63,424 bases of DNA. Origin: a virus. Positions 22,644 to 30,832 of this stretch are shown here, piece by piece. The stretch's first letter is position 1. Each line of letters begins with the position of its first letter. Under the pieces are notes generated by a model that did no database searches, was not told where the DNA came from, and saw only the letters and a list, made by a program, of their open reading frames with translations. The stretch lies in IMG/VR virus record IMGVR_UViG_3300013093_000002, positions 1-63,424 of that record; one strand, given 5' to 3'. A program made the position numbers and the translations under genes.

Positions 22644-23606
22644 ATGGCATCTACCTATTCAACCAGTTTACGACTTAACCTTATGGGTACCGGCGATCAG
22701 TCAGGTACTTGGGGTACAACTACAAACGTAAATTTAGGTACTTTATTAGAGCAAGGTATTACAGGTGTAGCCACTATATCCATAGCGGGTTTAACTTCAT
22801 ATCCTTTAACTGCTAACAATGGAGCTACAGACCAATCAAGAAACGCCGCTATTATTTTTACAGGAACTTTAACAGGTAACTGTACTATATTAACTCCGAC
22901 AGGCGCTTCAAAACTATATATTATAGCTAATACTACATCAGGCGGATATAGTTTAGTGATGCAAGTAAATGGTAGTTCAGGTGCTACTATAACAATACCT
23001 AATGGCAAAACTGTCATGGTGTATACAGACGCTACTAACTTCTATCAAGGTCCTGACTATGTAGGTCCTTTAGGTACGATGTCTACACAAAATGCTAGCT
23101 CAGTAGCTATTACTGGTGGTACAATAGCAGGTACAACAATATCAACATCATCTGTATCAACATCAAGTTTAACAGGTACAGGGGGTACAATTGATAATAC
23201 GCCTATTGGAGGTACAACAGCAGCTGCAGGTTCATTTACAACTTTGGGTGCAACAGGCGCTGTAACTTTTGGTAATAGTACACTTAATATACCAACAACT
23301 TTTACTTTAAATAGTACGGGCGCAGTTGTTTTACCTAAAGGTACTACGGCTCAAGAACCAACTGGCGTTGCTGGTATGATTAGGTTTAATAGCCAAACAG
23401 GTAACTTTGAAGGTTATAACGGATTAGTATGGGGTTCTATTGGTGGTGGTGCTTCAGCTAATGGTGCCGTATACGAAAATACACAGATTATTAGCAATAA
23501 TTATACAATGACTACAGGTAACAATGGCGAATCTGTAGGACCAATAACAGTTAATTCAGGCATTACAGTTACCATACCAAGCGGATCACGCTGGTTGGTT
23601 TTATAG
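22644..23606 (+). CDS. Tail fibre protein
   Basis: A 320-residue protein. It starts with STYSTSLRLNLMGTGDQSGT, a segment common to the N-termini of phage fibre proteins, and continues into Thr/Gly-rich beta repeats, then VAGMIRFNSQTGNFEGYNG, a pattern of fibre shafts. The end shares the TIPSGSRW module with 20251-21156. A receptor-binding apparatus component is likely. Confidence 0.75.
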   Translation: MASTYSTSLRLNLMGTGDQSGTWGTTTNVNLGTLLEQGITGVATISIAGLTSYPLTANNGATDQSRNAAIIFTGTLTGNCTILTPTGASKLYIIANTTSGGYSLVMQVNGSSGATITIPNGKTVMVYTDATNFYQGPDYVGPLGTMSTQNASSVAITGGTIAGTTISTSSVSTSSLTGTGGTIDNTPIGGTTAAAGSFTTLGATGAVTFGNSTLNIPTTFTLNSTGAVVLPKGTTAQEPTGVAGMIRFNSQTGNFEGYNGLVWGSIGGGASANGAVYENTQIISNNYTMTTGNNGESVGPITVNSGITVTIPSGSRWLVL

Positions 23607-23615
23607 GAGATATAG

Positions 23616-24386
23616 ATGGCAAATTTAATTACAGGTGTAACCTCAGGTACTGGTGGCTTATCAACCACTGCTGATAATTCAGGGCAAATAGCTTTACAAA
23701 CTAATAATGGTACTACAGCATTAACATTAGATAACTCACAAAACGCTACCTTTGCTGCTAACATCTCAACCCCAACTGGTACAGTAACAGCATCTAGCTT
23801 TATTGGTAACGGTGCATCATTAACTGGTATTGCTGGTGGTTTTTCTAACATGACAGTATTTACCTCTCCAGGAACTTTCACAACTCCATCTAGTACAACT
23901 AAAATTAAAGTGACTGTTGTGGGTGGTGGTGGAGGTTCAGGCGGAAATACTAATCCATCAGTAGGTGGAACTGGTGGAACTTCATCATTTAGCACATTAG
24001 CTTCAGCAACAGGTGGTAGTGGGGGTAATCCTAGTGTTGGACAAGCTTCTGGTAATGGTGGAGCAGGAACAGCAGGTACATTACAAATAAAAGGAAGTGC
24101 AGGCGGTATTGCTTCAAACTATGCTCCTGGCGAAACTGCATCTATTGGAGGACCTTCTTATTTAGGTGGTGGTGGTTCAGGAAATACTCCAGGAGCAGGC
24201 GGTAATTATGGAGGTGGAGCTGGCAGTCCTTATGCTGCTGGTAGTGGAGGTGGAGGCGGTGCAGCTATTTATGTTGGACCTGTAACTGCTTCAACACCTT
24301 ATGCGGTGACAGTTGGCTCTAGTGGAACTGCTGGAAATCCAACTGCTTTTGCTGGTGGAATTGGTGTTGTAATCGTAGAATACTAA
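23616..24386 (+). CDS. Polyglycine-type adhesin, copy 1
   Basis: A 256-residue protein. The first 75 residues are fibre-like (ANLITGVTSGTGGLSTTADN). Then a module FSNMTVFTSPGTFTTP leads into KVTVVGGGGGSGG and about 130 residues of Gly-rich loops ending GIGVVIVEY. Polyglycine sandwiches of this kind form the variable receptor-binding tips of some T-even phages. Two relatives follow (24405, 25493). Confidence 0.7.
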   Translation: MANLITGVTSGTGGLSTTADNSGQIALQTNNGTTALTLDNSQNATFAANISTPTGTVTASSFIGNGASLTGIAGGFSNMTVFTSPGTFTTPSSTTKIKVTVVGGGGGSGGNTNPSVGGTGGTSSFSTLASATGGSGGNPSVGQASGNGGAGTAGTLQIKGSAGGIASNYAPGETASIGGPSYLGGGGSGNTPGAGGNYGGGAGSPYAAGSGGGGGAAIYVGPVTASTPYAVTVGSSGTAGNPTAFAGGIGVVIVEY

Positions 24387-24404
24387 TTAAAGGAATTATA
24401 GAAT

Positions 24405-25166
24405 ATGTCAAACATTCAAATAGCAGGCGATACCTCTGGATCAGTAACATTACAAGCTCCCGCTACGGCAGGGTCTACCACACTTACTTTACCTGCAACA
24501 TCAGGCACAGTATTAACAAGTGCAAGTTCAATTGCTACATCACAATTAGGTACAGGACCAGCTACATCATCTACTTATTTAAGAGGTGATTCTACATGGG
24601 CTACAGCAGGAGGCGGTCAAATACAAACACAATTATTTACTTCGCCTGGTACATTTACTACACCTTCATCTGTTACTCAAGTAAGAGTGACTGTAATTGG
24701 TGGTGGTGGTGGTGGTATATATGCCTCTACTGCTCCAGGTGATGGAGGCTATGGAGGTTTAGCATCTGCAATTTGTCCTGTAACAGCAGGAGTTCCTATA
24801 TCTGTTACTATAGGTTCTGGAGGTACTGGAGGTAATGGTGCTGGAGGACAAACATCAGGTGCAACTTCTTCTTTTGGTTCATTAGTTTCTGCTACTGGGG
24901 GAGGTACTTCTGGAGGTGCTGGTAGTGCAGGATCACCAGGATCAGGAACAGTAACAACAGGAACAGCAATTAAAACAGGTAATATGTCACCAGGAAATTT
25001 TAGTCAAATACAAGGAAGTAATAAAAATCCTACAGGACCTGCAGCTGTATCATATTCAACATCTATTGCATATATTGCTGGTGGTAGCGGTGCTTACAGC
25101 ACCGTTCCCTATGCTTTTGGCGGAGGTGGTATAGGTGGAGCTGTTGTAGTAGAATTTGTAGGTTAA
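24405..25166 (+). CDS. Polyglycine-type adhesin, copy 2
   Basis: A 253-residue protein built like its neighbour: a fibre-shaft start (GSTTLTLPATSGTVLTSAS), a LFTSPGTFTTPSSVTQVRVT strand, then Gly-rich loops ending VVVEFVG. The first part is unrelated to copy 1, so the Gly-rich head has been joined to a different stalk. Confidence 0.7.
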   Translation: MSNIQIAGDTSGSVTLQAPATAGSTTLTLPATSGTVLTSASSIATSQLGTGPATSSTYLRGDSTWATAGGGQIQTQLFTSPGTFTTPSSVTQVRVTVIGGGGGGIYASTAPGDGGYGGLASAICPVTAGVPISVTIGSGGTGGNGAGGQTSGATSSFGSLVSATGGGTSGGAGSAGSPGSGTVTTGTAIKTGNMSPGNFSQIQGSNKNPTGPAAVSYSTSIAYIAGGSGAYSTVPYAFGGGGIGGAVVVEFVG

Positions 25167-25195
25167 TATTTAATTTAACAGAAAGGAAATAAAAC

Positions 25196-25480
25196 ATGGC
25201 AAATAACGCATTAGTAAGTCCTAACGAACCAAGAGAATCTGGTTATCGTGTGGCTCAGGTAGAACCTGATGGTCAAACATTTGAGGTAGGTGCTCCATTA
25301 GAGTGGATTCCTTGCCCAGATAACATTGTAGCAGATCAATTCTGGTATGACCCAGTAGCAAAAGCATTCAACGCAATGCCGGAACCTACTCCTGTACCAG
25401 CACCTGCTACACCAACAGCAGCAGAACTTGCAGCTCAGTTAGCAGCACTACAAGCTCAAATCGCAGCTTTACCTAAATAA
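25196..25480 (+). CDS. Small tail-associated protein
   Basis: A 94-residue protein. A first part (GYRVAQVEPDGQTFEVGAP, then WIPCPD and DQFWYDP) and an Ala/Gln-rich C-terminal helix (ELAAQLAALQAQIAAL) resemble small proteins encoded beside phage tail fibres that assist fibre assembly. The role is inferred. Confidence 0.6.
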   Translation: MANNALVSPNEPRESGYRVAQVEPDGQTFEVGAPLEWIPCPDNIVADQFWYDPVAKAFNAMPEPTPVPAPATPTAAELAAQLAALQAQIAALPK

Positions 25481-25492
25481 TAGGAGTATAAA

Positions 25493-26287
25493 ATGTCTTT
25501 AACACTTGACGGTACCCTTGGGGAAACCTTACCTACCTGGACTACGGCAACACGCCCAGCATCCCCAACAACTGGTTTAACTGGTTACAACACTACACTT
25601 AACATTAGGGAAGTGTGGAATGGTTCTGCATGGACTGCGGATAGCTTACCAGCCGCAGGTACTTCAGGTAATGTATTAAAGTCTGATGGTACTAATTGGA
25701 CTTCAGGTGCGGCAGCAGCAGGTGGGTTCTCTAACATGACAGTATTCACTTCACCCGGTACTTTTACAACCCCTGCTACAACCACACAAATTAAAGTGAC
25801 TGTTGTGGGTGGCGGTGGTAGTGGTGGATCAGGGTCTTTGCCATCAGGTAATGCCGGTGACGGAGGCGGCGGCGGTGGCGGCGCTATTTATGTAGGTCCA
25901 GTAAGTGCTTCGACTCCTTATGCGGTAACTGTGGGAACTGCTGGTAATACCTCTTCTTTTGGTGCTTTAGCATCTGCTACTGGCGGCTCTGGTGGAGGAT
26001 CAGGAGGTCCATCTCTTCCCTCAAATGGTGCTGGTGGAGCAGGGGGAGCTGGTTCTGCTGGAACATTACAATTTGCTGGTGGAGGAGGAAATGGTGGAGG
26101 TACCAGTACTAGTGCTTTCGGAGGCGCAGGTGGAAGTTCATTATTTGGTGGTGGTGCTGCATCTATTAATGGAGGTGGTGCTGGAAATGCAGGTAGAGCT
26201 TATGGCGGCGGCGGTGGCGGTGGAGGTGCTGTAGGACCTGGTAGTGGTGGTTCAGGTGCTGCAGGTGTAGTAGTCGTAGAATACTAA
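25493..26287 (+). CDS. Polyglycine-type adhesin, copy 3
   Basis: A 264-residue protein. Its stalk (TATRPASPTTGLTGYNTTLN, fibre-tail type) differs from copies 1 and 2, but GFSNMTVFTSPGTFTTPATT and KVTVVGGGG match copy 1 closely, also at DNA level. The Gly-rich tip is different in its loops, and it ends AAGVVVVEY. The three copies look like a cassette for receptor switching. Confidence 0.7.
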   Translation: MSLTLDGTLGETLPTWTTATRPASPTTGLTGYNTTLNIREVWNGSAWTADSLPAAGTSGNVLKSDGTNWTSGAAAAGGFSNMTVFTSPGTFTTPATTTQIKVTVVGGGGSGGSGSLPSGNAGDGGGGGGGAIYVGPVSASTPYAVTVGTAGNTSSFGALASATGGSGGGSGGPSLPSNGAGGAGGAGSAGTLQFAGGGGNGGGTSTSAFGGAGGSSLFGGGAASINGGGAGNAGRAYGGGGGGGGAVGPGSGGSGAAGVVVVEY

Positions 26288-26296
26288 TTCTCAAAA

Positions 26297-26740
26297 ATGA
26301 AAAACTTAATACTTGCTTTACTTTGCTTTGTAACATACGCAATAAGTGGAGAATTACCAAATCCAAAAATAACACCAGGTTACATGCGTGATGTATCTGT
26401 AACAGAGCTTTGTACTACATCAACTTCATTAGTGCGTAATGTGCCAGAGTCATTAAAAAAAGATGTGTTTAGTAATTATGGTTTAAAAGGTAATGATAGA
26501 TCAGTATGTAAAGAAGGTTATGAAATAGACCACTTAGTTAGCTTAGAGTTGGGTGGTGCAAACGATATTAAAAACTTATGGCCACAAAGCTATTGTGGGT
26601 CACCTTATAATGCACATATTAAAGATAAGTTAGAAAACGAATTACATCGAAGAGTATGCAAAAATGAAATAACTTTAAAAGCAGCTCAAGATTGTATTAG
26701 TAGTAATTGGACTTTATGTTATACACAAACTTTTAAATAG
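26297..26740 (+). CDS. Secreted HNH-type nuclease
   Basis: A 147-residue protein with a clear signal peptide (MKNLILALLCFVTYAISG) and an HNH core: EIDHLVSLELGG (77-88) with D78-H79, then NDIKNLWPQ with the distal Asn. Six cysteines in the mature part fit disulfide bonds in the periplasm. This type is usual for bacterial periplasmic or extracellular HNH proteins. It lies between adhesins and lysis genes, so it probably acts on DNA in the envelope, at entry or at exit. Confidence 0.75.
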   Translation: MKNLILALLCFVTYAISGELPNPKITPGYMRDVSVTELCTTSTSLVRNVPESLKKDVFSNYGLKGNDRSVCKEGYEIDHLVSLELGGANDIKNLWPQSYCGSPYNAHIKDKLENELHRRVCKNEITLKAAQDCISSNWTLCYTQTFK

Positions 26741-26749
26741 GAGAAAAAT

Positions 26750-26956
26750 ATGAAACAAAAACTTAATGAACTTAAAGACTTTTTGATTGTAGTATTACTA
26801 TTTGTATTTAGAGTTTTAATCAGATGGTCAGAAGCTTTACTTGATGAAGCTCATACTGTTGTATATGCATTAGATGTTTTAATTAATAACGAATTAGTAA
26901 AAGAAGAAGCAGTTGTTAAGGTAGATCAATCAGCATCAACACCGCCAGCTGCCTGA
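26750..26956 (+). CDS. Small membrane protein of the lysis region
   Basis: A 68-residue protein with one hydrophobic segment (FLIVVLLFVFRVLIRW, about 12-27) and a charged, Pro/Ala-rich tail. It precedes the spanins by 21 bases and may be a holin, antiholin or other lysis accessory. Confidence 0.6.
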   Translation: MKQKLNELKDFLIVVLLFVFRVLIRWSEALLDEAHTVVYALDVLINNELVKEEAVVKVDQSASTPPAA

Positions 26957-26977
26957 ATCCTAATAGGAGTTATTTCA

Positions 26978-27391
26978 TTGGGATTGTTTAGTTTTAACTG
27001 GCTATTAAGTATTTTACCAACATGGTTACCTTTGTTGGTTATGGCTATAGGAATTGCATTATTTATATTTGAATGTGTAGTTGGGTTTTTTAGTACAACC
27101 GCTGAAGGACCTAGATTTATACTTAAATGTTTAGCATTAGTTATATTTGCGTATGGTGCTTATATTAAAGGTAGACAAGATGTATTAGTTGAATATAAAC
27201 ATGCAATAGATAAAATTAAAGTAGCTCAAAATGTAGCTACATCTAAGATTAAAGTAACGTATGATAAACAAATTAAAACAATTAGAGCTAAAAATGAAGC
27301 CCTTAAAAGTCAAATTAATAATAAAGATAATGCTAATTGTGAGCTTCCTGAGTCTTTTATCAGGTTGCACAACGACGCAGCTAAGGACTGA
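26978..27391 (+). CDS. Inner-membrane spanin (Rz-like)
   Basis: A 137-residue protein with two N-terminal hydrophobic stretches (about 8-60) and a coiled-coil C-terminal part (KHAIDKIKVAQN ... KNEALKSQI). It starts at TTG 26978, 8 bases after AGGAG. It partly overlaps the lipoprotein gene in another frame, as Rz/Rz1 pairs do. Spanins fuse inner and outer membranes in the last step of lysis, which implies a Gram-negative host. Confidence 0.7.
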   Translation: MGLFSFNWLLSILPTWLPLLVMAIGIALFIFECVVGFFSTTAEGPRFILKCLALVIFAYGAYIKGRQDVLVEYKHAIDKIKVAQNVATSKIKVTYDKQIKTIRAKNEALKSQINNKDNANCELPESFIRLHNDAAKD

Positions 27392-27572
27392 TTTCCCTAC
27401 ACCTCCAGGGGAATTAATGTTATTACCTCCTAAGTTAAATACGTTGCCCGATAAAGCACCATTAGATAAAGCTGAACAGACTATTGTAGATAATTACACT
27501 ACATATCATGAAGTTTCACAACAATTAATAGACTTAGAAAACTGGATCAAAGAACAAAGTAAAATAAAATGA
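27294..27572 (+). CDS. Outer-membrane spanin lipoprotein (Rz1-like)
   Basis: A 92-residue protein starting at ATG 27294: MKPLKVKL, a hydrophobic stretch, then the lipobox LLSGC followed by TTT. The mature part is Pro-rich (DFPTPPGELMLLPPKLNTLP), as usual for o-spanins. It overlaps the Rz-like gene by 98 bases in the +1 frame. An earlier ATG (27261) would add 11 residues before the signal sequence and is less likely. Confidence 0.8.
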   Translation: MKPLKVKLIIKIMLIVSFLSLLSGCTTTQLRTDFPTPPGELMLLPPKLNTLPDKAPLDKAEQTIVDNYTTYHEVSQQLIDLENWIKEQSKIK

Positions 27573-27802
27573 TACCAAATTTAAAACATTTAGTGACTGG
27601 AAAAGATAATGAAACACATGATATTGCTAGATGGTCTTGGCTTGTTACAACACTTGTTGTGATTGCGGGAGCTTTATATGACGCTTATATTGGTAATATG
27701 TTTAATATTAAAGATTTCGCTCAGTCTATTGGAGTAATTGCTGGTGCTCATGGTGCGGCAGTTATGATGAAAAAGGATACAGAACCTAATGAAAGCAAGT
27801 GA
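27569..27802 (+). CDS. Putative holin
   Basis: A 77-residue protein with two hydrophobic segments (WLVTTLVVIAGALYDAYIG at about 24-42 and FAQSIGVIAGAHGAAVMM at about 50-67) and charged ends. Its ATG overlaps the o-spanin stop and its end overlaps the endolysin start by 14 bases, so it is the tightly coupled holin of the cassette. Holins set the time of lysis. Confidence 0.7.
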   Translation: MIPNLKHLVTGKDNETHDIARWSWLVTTLVVIAGALYDAYIGNMFNIKDFAQSIGVIAGAHGAAVMMKKDTEPNESK

Positions 27803-28235
27803 AAATGCTGTTAATCTTATTAAACGCTTTGAAGGTTGCCGTTTTAGTCCTTATCGTGACGCTGGCGGTCTTTGGACTATTGGTTATGGTCATCTTATCG
27901 GGGATGGGAAATCGCTTCCTGCAAACATTAATAGAAATTTCACAGAAGAAGAAATAAATGCTTTACTTATTGAGGACGTTGCTAGGTTTGAACGAGGACT
28001 CAATATGTGTCTTGTTGTGCCTGTTACCCAAAATCAGTTTGATGCTTGTATTAGTTGGGTGTTTAATTTGGGGCTTGCAGAATTCAAAAAATATATAGCA
28101 CCATGTATTAATGGTGGTGATGACCCAGAAGAAATTGTTGCAGAAATGGTTAAGTTCCATTTTGTAGGAAAGACTAGCTTAAAAGGTCTTGTAGATAGAC
28201 GAGAAGCTGAAAAAGAACTATTTTTAAAAGACTAA
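27789..28235 (+). CDS. Endolysin, T4-type lysozyme (GH24)
   Basis: A 148-residue muramidase cutting the glycan strand of peptidoglycan. The triad Glu15, Asp24, Thr30 has exactly the T4 lysozyme spacing (E-8-D-5-T) in RFEGCRFSPYRDAGGLWTIG. No signal peptide is seen, so it needs the holin. Confidence 0.93.
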   Translation: MKASENAVNLIKRFEGCRFSPYRDAGGLWTIGYGHLIGDGKSLPANINRNFTEEEINALLIEDVARFERGLNMCLVVPVTQNQFDACISWVFNLGLAEFKKYIAPCINGGDDPEEIVAEMVKFHFVGKTSLKGLVDRREAEKELFLKD

Positions 28236-28236
28236 T

Positions 28237-30231
28237 ATGCCATTACAAAAACTTATATTAAATCCAGGAATTGTTAGAGATACAACTGATCTTGCTAATA
28301 AAGGCGGATGGTATGATGGTCAACTTATTCGGTTTAGAAATGGATTTCCTGAAAAGTTTGGTGGCTGGCAAGTTCAATCACAACAACAATATATTGGTTC
28401 CGCTAGAACTATTTATACTTATACTACAACTGATGGTAATGCATTAGCAGGCATAGGTACAAATCAAAAGATTTATGTAGGTGCAGGTACTAATATATAT
28501 GACATCACGCCTATCCGTGTAACTTATACCCATTCAACAACGCCCACAACAGATAACTGCTTTACTACATCTTCTTCGTCTAACGTTGTTACTGTAACTT
28601 TAGTAGGACATGGTGCAGTTAATGGGGACTCAGTTACATTTAGTGGTGTTACAGGAACTATAGGTGGTGTTGCTGCAAGCTATTTTAATACTCAGTTCCA
28701 AGTCTTTAATGTCACGGGTAATACATTTCAAATTACTATAGGTACAAGTGCCGCTTCAGGTGCTACAGGTGGTGGTACAGCAATCACTGCAGTATTTCAA
28801 ATTAATTCAGGTTACGCACTAAATACAGCAGGTTATGGCTGGGGTGTAGGAAGTTGGGGTCGAAACGGTTGGGGTACAGGGGCTACAACACCTATCTATT
28901 ATCCAGCTCGCTTTGTCTTTATGCAAAACTTTGGTAATGACATGATATTTAATACTACCTACGACTCAATCAATAATGCTGGCGGTATCATATATTATTG
29001 GACCTATAATAGTTCTTTCTCAAACGTAGCTATACCGTTACAATCTACAACAGGTGCTATAGCCGTACCACAAAATGTAACTCGTATATTATTTAGTTCA
29101 ACCACAGGATTCTTAATTGCATTTGGATGTACGGCGTATGACCCAACCCAAAGCTCAAATAATTATCTAGGTGCTTATAATCCACTTCTTATTCGTTGGT
29201 CTAATGTCGATCCAACTTATGGCCCACAACCAGGTGTATGGCAACCTACAGCTACTAACTTAGCAGGTGATTTACAAGTTCAAGCAGGTTCTAAAATTGT
29301 AACTGCAATTAATACCAAACAGGAAATTCTTGTATTCACTAATATATCTTTAAACTCTATGCAGTTTTTAGGTACACAACTTGTATTTGGTATATCTGAA
29401 CTATCACATAATATATCTATTATGGGTCCTAATGCCGTGACTGCAATTAATAATACAGTTTATTGGATGGGACGAGATAGGTTCTATGTTTATAACGGTG
29501 TGGTTAATACATTACCTTGCCCAATTAGAAAATATATATTTGATAGTAATGTTTCAACAGGCGTTAACTACACTCAATCTTCTATTATCTTTGCAGGTGT
29601 TAATAATAAGTTTAATGAGATTATTTGGTTCTACGCATCAAATGCTTCTACAACAGGCGAAATAGATACCTATGTAATTTATAACTTCCAAGATCAGATT
29701 TGGTACTATGGTAATTTAAGCAGAACAACTTGGATTGATGCAGGAGATTATTCATACCCACTAGCAGCTTCAAACGGATGGATATATACTCATGAAAATG
29801 GTACTGATGATGGTCAACCATTAGGTACATCTCCAAACCCAATTACTTCTTATATTACTTCATCTGACATTGATATTAATGAGGGCGACAAGTTTAGCTT
29901 AATACGTCGAGTTATTCCTGACGTTGACTTTACTGGGTCTGAACCTTCTAACCCTGTGACTGGAGCTCCATTATCACCTAATATTAATATTACAGTGGGC
30001 GTACGTAATTTCCCTGGTGCTGTTGCCGCTACAACAAATGCTGAAGGCGTAGCTACTGTACAAAATATAACTACTACAACAAGTGCTACTATTAGCCCTT
30101 ATACAAATCAAGTCTTTATTCGTGCACGTGGTCGTCAAATGTACTTTACTATAGGATCTAATACTTTAGGTACTCAATGGCAAATAGGTGCATTTAGATT
30201 TGATGCAAGAGAAGACGGAAGAAGGAACTAA
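28237..30231 (+). CDS. Tail nozzle-like structural protein
   Basis: A 664-residue protein. The N-terminus (NPGIVRDTTDLANKGGWYDG, then FRNGFPEKFGGW) is typical of large tail-hub proteins of short-tailed aquatic phages, and the rest is rich in beta and Trp/Tyr, consistent with a propeller-like fold. A FCCH-like beta module is inserted at about residues 107-190. It starts one base after the endolysin stop. The nozzle role is inferred from size, style and the presence of adaptors. Confidence 0.65.
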   Translation: MPLQKLILNPGIVRDTTDLANKGGWYDGQLIRFRNGFPEKFGGWQVQSQQQYIGSARTIYTYTTTDGNALAGIGTNQKIYVGAGTNIYDITPIRVTYTHSTTPTTDNCFTTSSSSNVVTVTLVGHGAVNGDSVTFSGVTGTIGGVAASYFNTQFQVFNVTGNTFQITIGTSAASGATGGGTAITAVFQINSGYALNTAGYGWGVGSWGRNGWGTGATTPIYYPARFVFMQNFGNDMIFNTTYDSINNAGGIIYYWTYNSSFSNVAIPLQSTTGAIAVPQNVTRILFSSTTGFLIAFGCTAYDPTQSSNNYLGAYNPLLIRWSNVDPTYGPQPGVWQPTATNLAGDLQVQAGSKIVTAINTKQEILVFTNISLNSMQFLGTQLVFGISELSHNISIMGPNAVTAINNTVYWMGRDRFYVYNGVVNTLPCPIRKYIFDSNVSTGVNYTQSSIIFAGVNNKFNEIIWFYASNASTTGEIDTYVIYNFQDQIWYYGNLSRTTWIDAGDYSYPLAASNGWIYTHENGTDDGQPLGTSPNPITSYITSSDIDINEGDKFSLIRRVIPDVDFTGSEPSNPVTGAPLSPNINITVGVRNFPGAVAATTNAEGVATVQNITTTTSATISPYTNQVFIRARGRQMYFTIGSNTLGTQWQIGAFRFDAREDGRRN

Positions 30232-30233
30232 CA

Positions 30234-30458
30234 ATGACAACTTCAACCCAAGCCAATCAGATTATAAGTGCTCCGCTTACTACAACAAAAGCACCAGCAT
30301 TGCCTATTGCTCCTTTAACTTATGATTCACCTTATCAAAATCAAAATAATAACTCATTACGTATTTATTTTAATCAAATTGATTTATTTAACGTAGATAC
30401 TATACAACAAGTAAATAGTCTTAATACTTTAAACTGGTTAGGTACAGGTGGATTTTAA
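30234..30458 (+). CDS. Small tail-region protein
   Basis: A 74-residue Thr/Asn/Pro-rich, uncharged protein (STQANQIISAPLTTTKAPAL). It lies between the nozzle candidate and a beta-rich structural protein with no real gap. Function unknown. Confidence 0.55.
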   Translation: MTTSTQANQIISAPLTTTKAPALPIAPLTYDSPYQNQNNNSLRIYFNQIDLFNVDTIQQVNSLNTLNWLGTGGF

Positions 30459-30797
30459 ATGTCAAACTATCAAAACATAATCGGTAATCAACTAGCTCAA
30501 GCAGCTATTACAGGAACTTTAGCTACAGTATATACTGTGCCCGCTAATACTAGAACCTATGTAAAAGACATTAATATATGTAATACTACTGGAACAGCTA
30601 TCACAGTTAATATACATTTAGTACCTAGTGGTGGTACGGCTGGAACTGGAAATGCCTTATTATATGGGTATTCTGTAGCTGCTAATTCTATATATCACTG
30701 GACAGGTACTCAAATTATGTTAACCGCTGGATTTATATCGGTAAGTGCTTCTACAACAGGTGCTACAGTTACTATTTCGGGTGGTGAGGCAACATAG
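30459..30797 (+). CDS. Small beta-rich virion protein
   Basis: A 112-residue protein, Thr/Ala/Gly-rich. A VYTVPANTRTYVKDINICNT segment and TAITVNIHLVP give the pattern of small jelly-roll-like phage surface proteins. No catalytic feature is seen. Confidence 0.6.
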   Translation: MSNYQNIIGNQLAQAAITGTLATVYTVPANTRTYVKDINICNTTGTAITVNIHLVPSGGTAGTGNALLYGYSVAANSIYHWTGTQIMLTAGFISVSASTTGATVTISGGEAT

Positions 30798-30801
30798 TAT
30801 A

Positions 30802-30810
30802 TGGTACAAT
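30802..30810 (+). promoter_or_regulatory. Possible extended -10 promoter for ejection-protein genes
   Basis: TGGTACAAT lies in the short gap before 30833. It resembles the element at 22610. No -35 box is seen. Confidence 0.3.
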
Positions 30811-30832
30811 TAAGCAAATTTAAGGACTTTCT

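Noticed and set aside
23501-23995. Minus-strand frame of 164 codons over the first polyglycine adhesin
   Set aside because: Its Pro/Val-rich sequence is the complement of Gly/Thr repeats; similar shadows occur over other Gly-rich genes.
26166-26375. Leu/His-rich minus-strand frame at the end of the third adhesin
   Set aside because: Shadow of Gly-rich codons and the signal-peptide region of the HNH gene.
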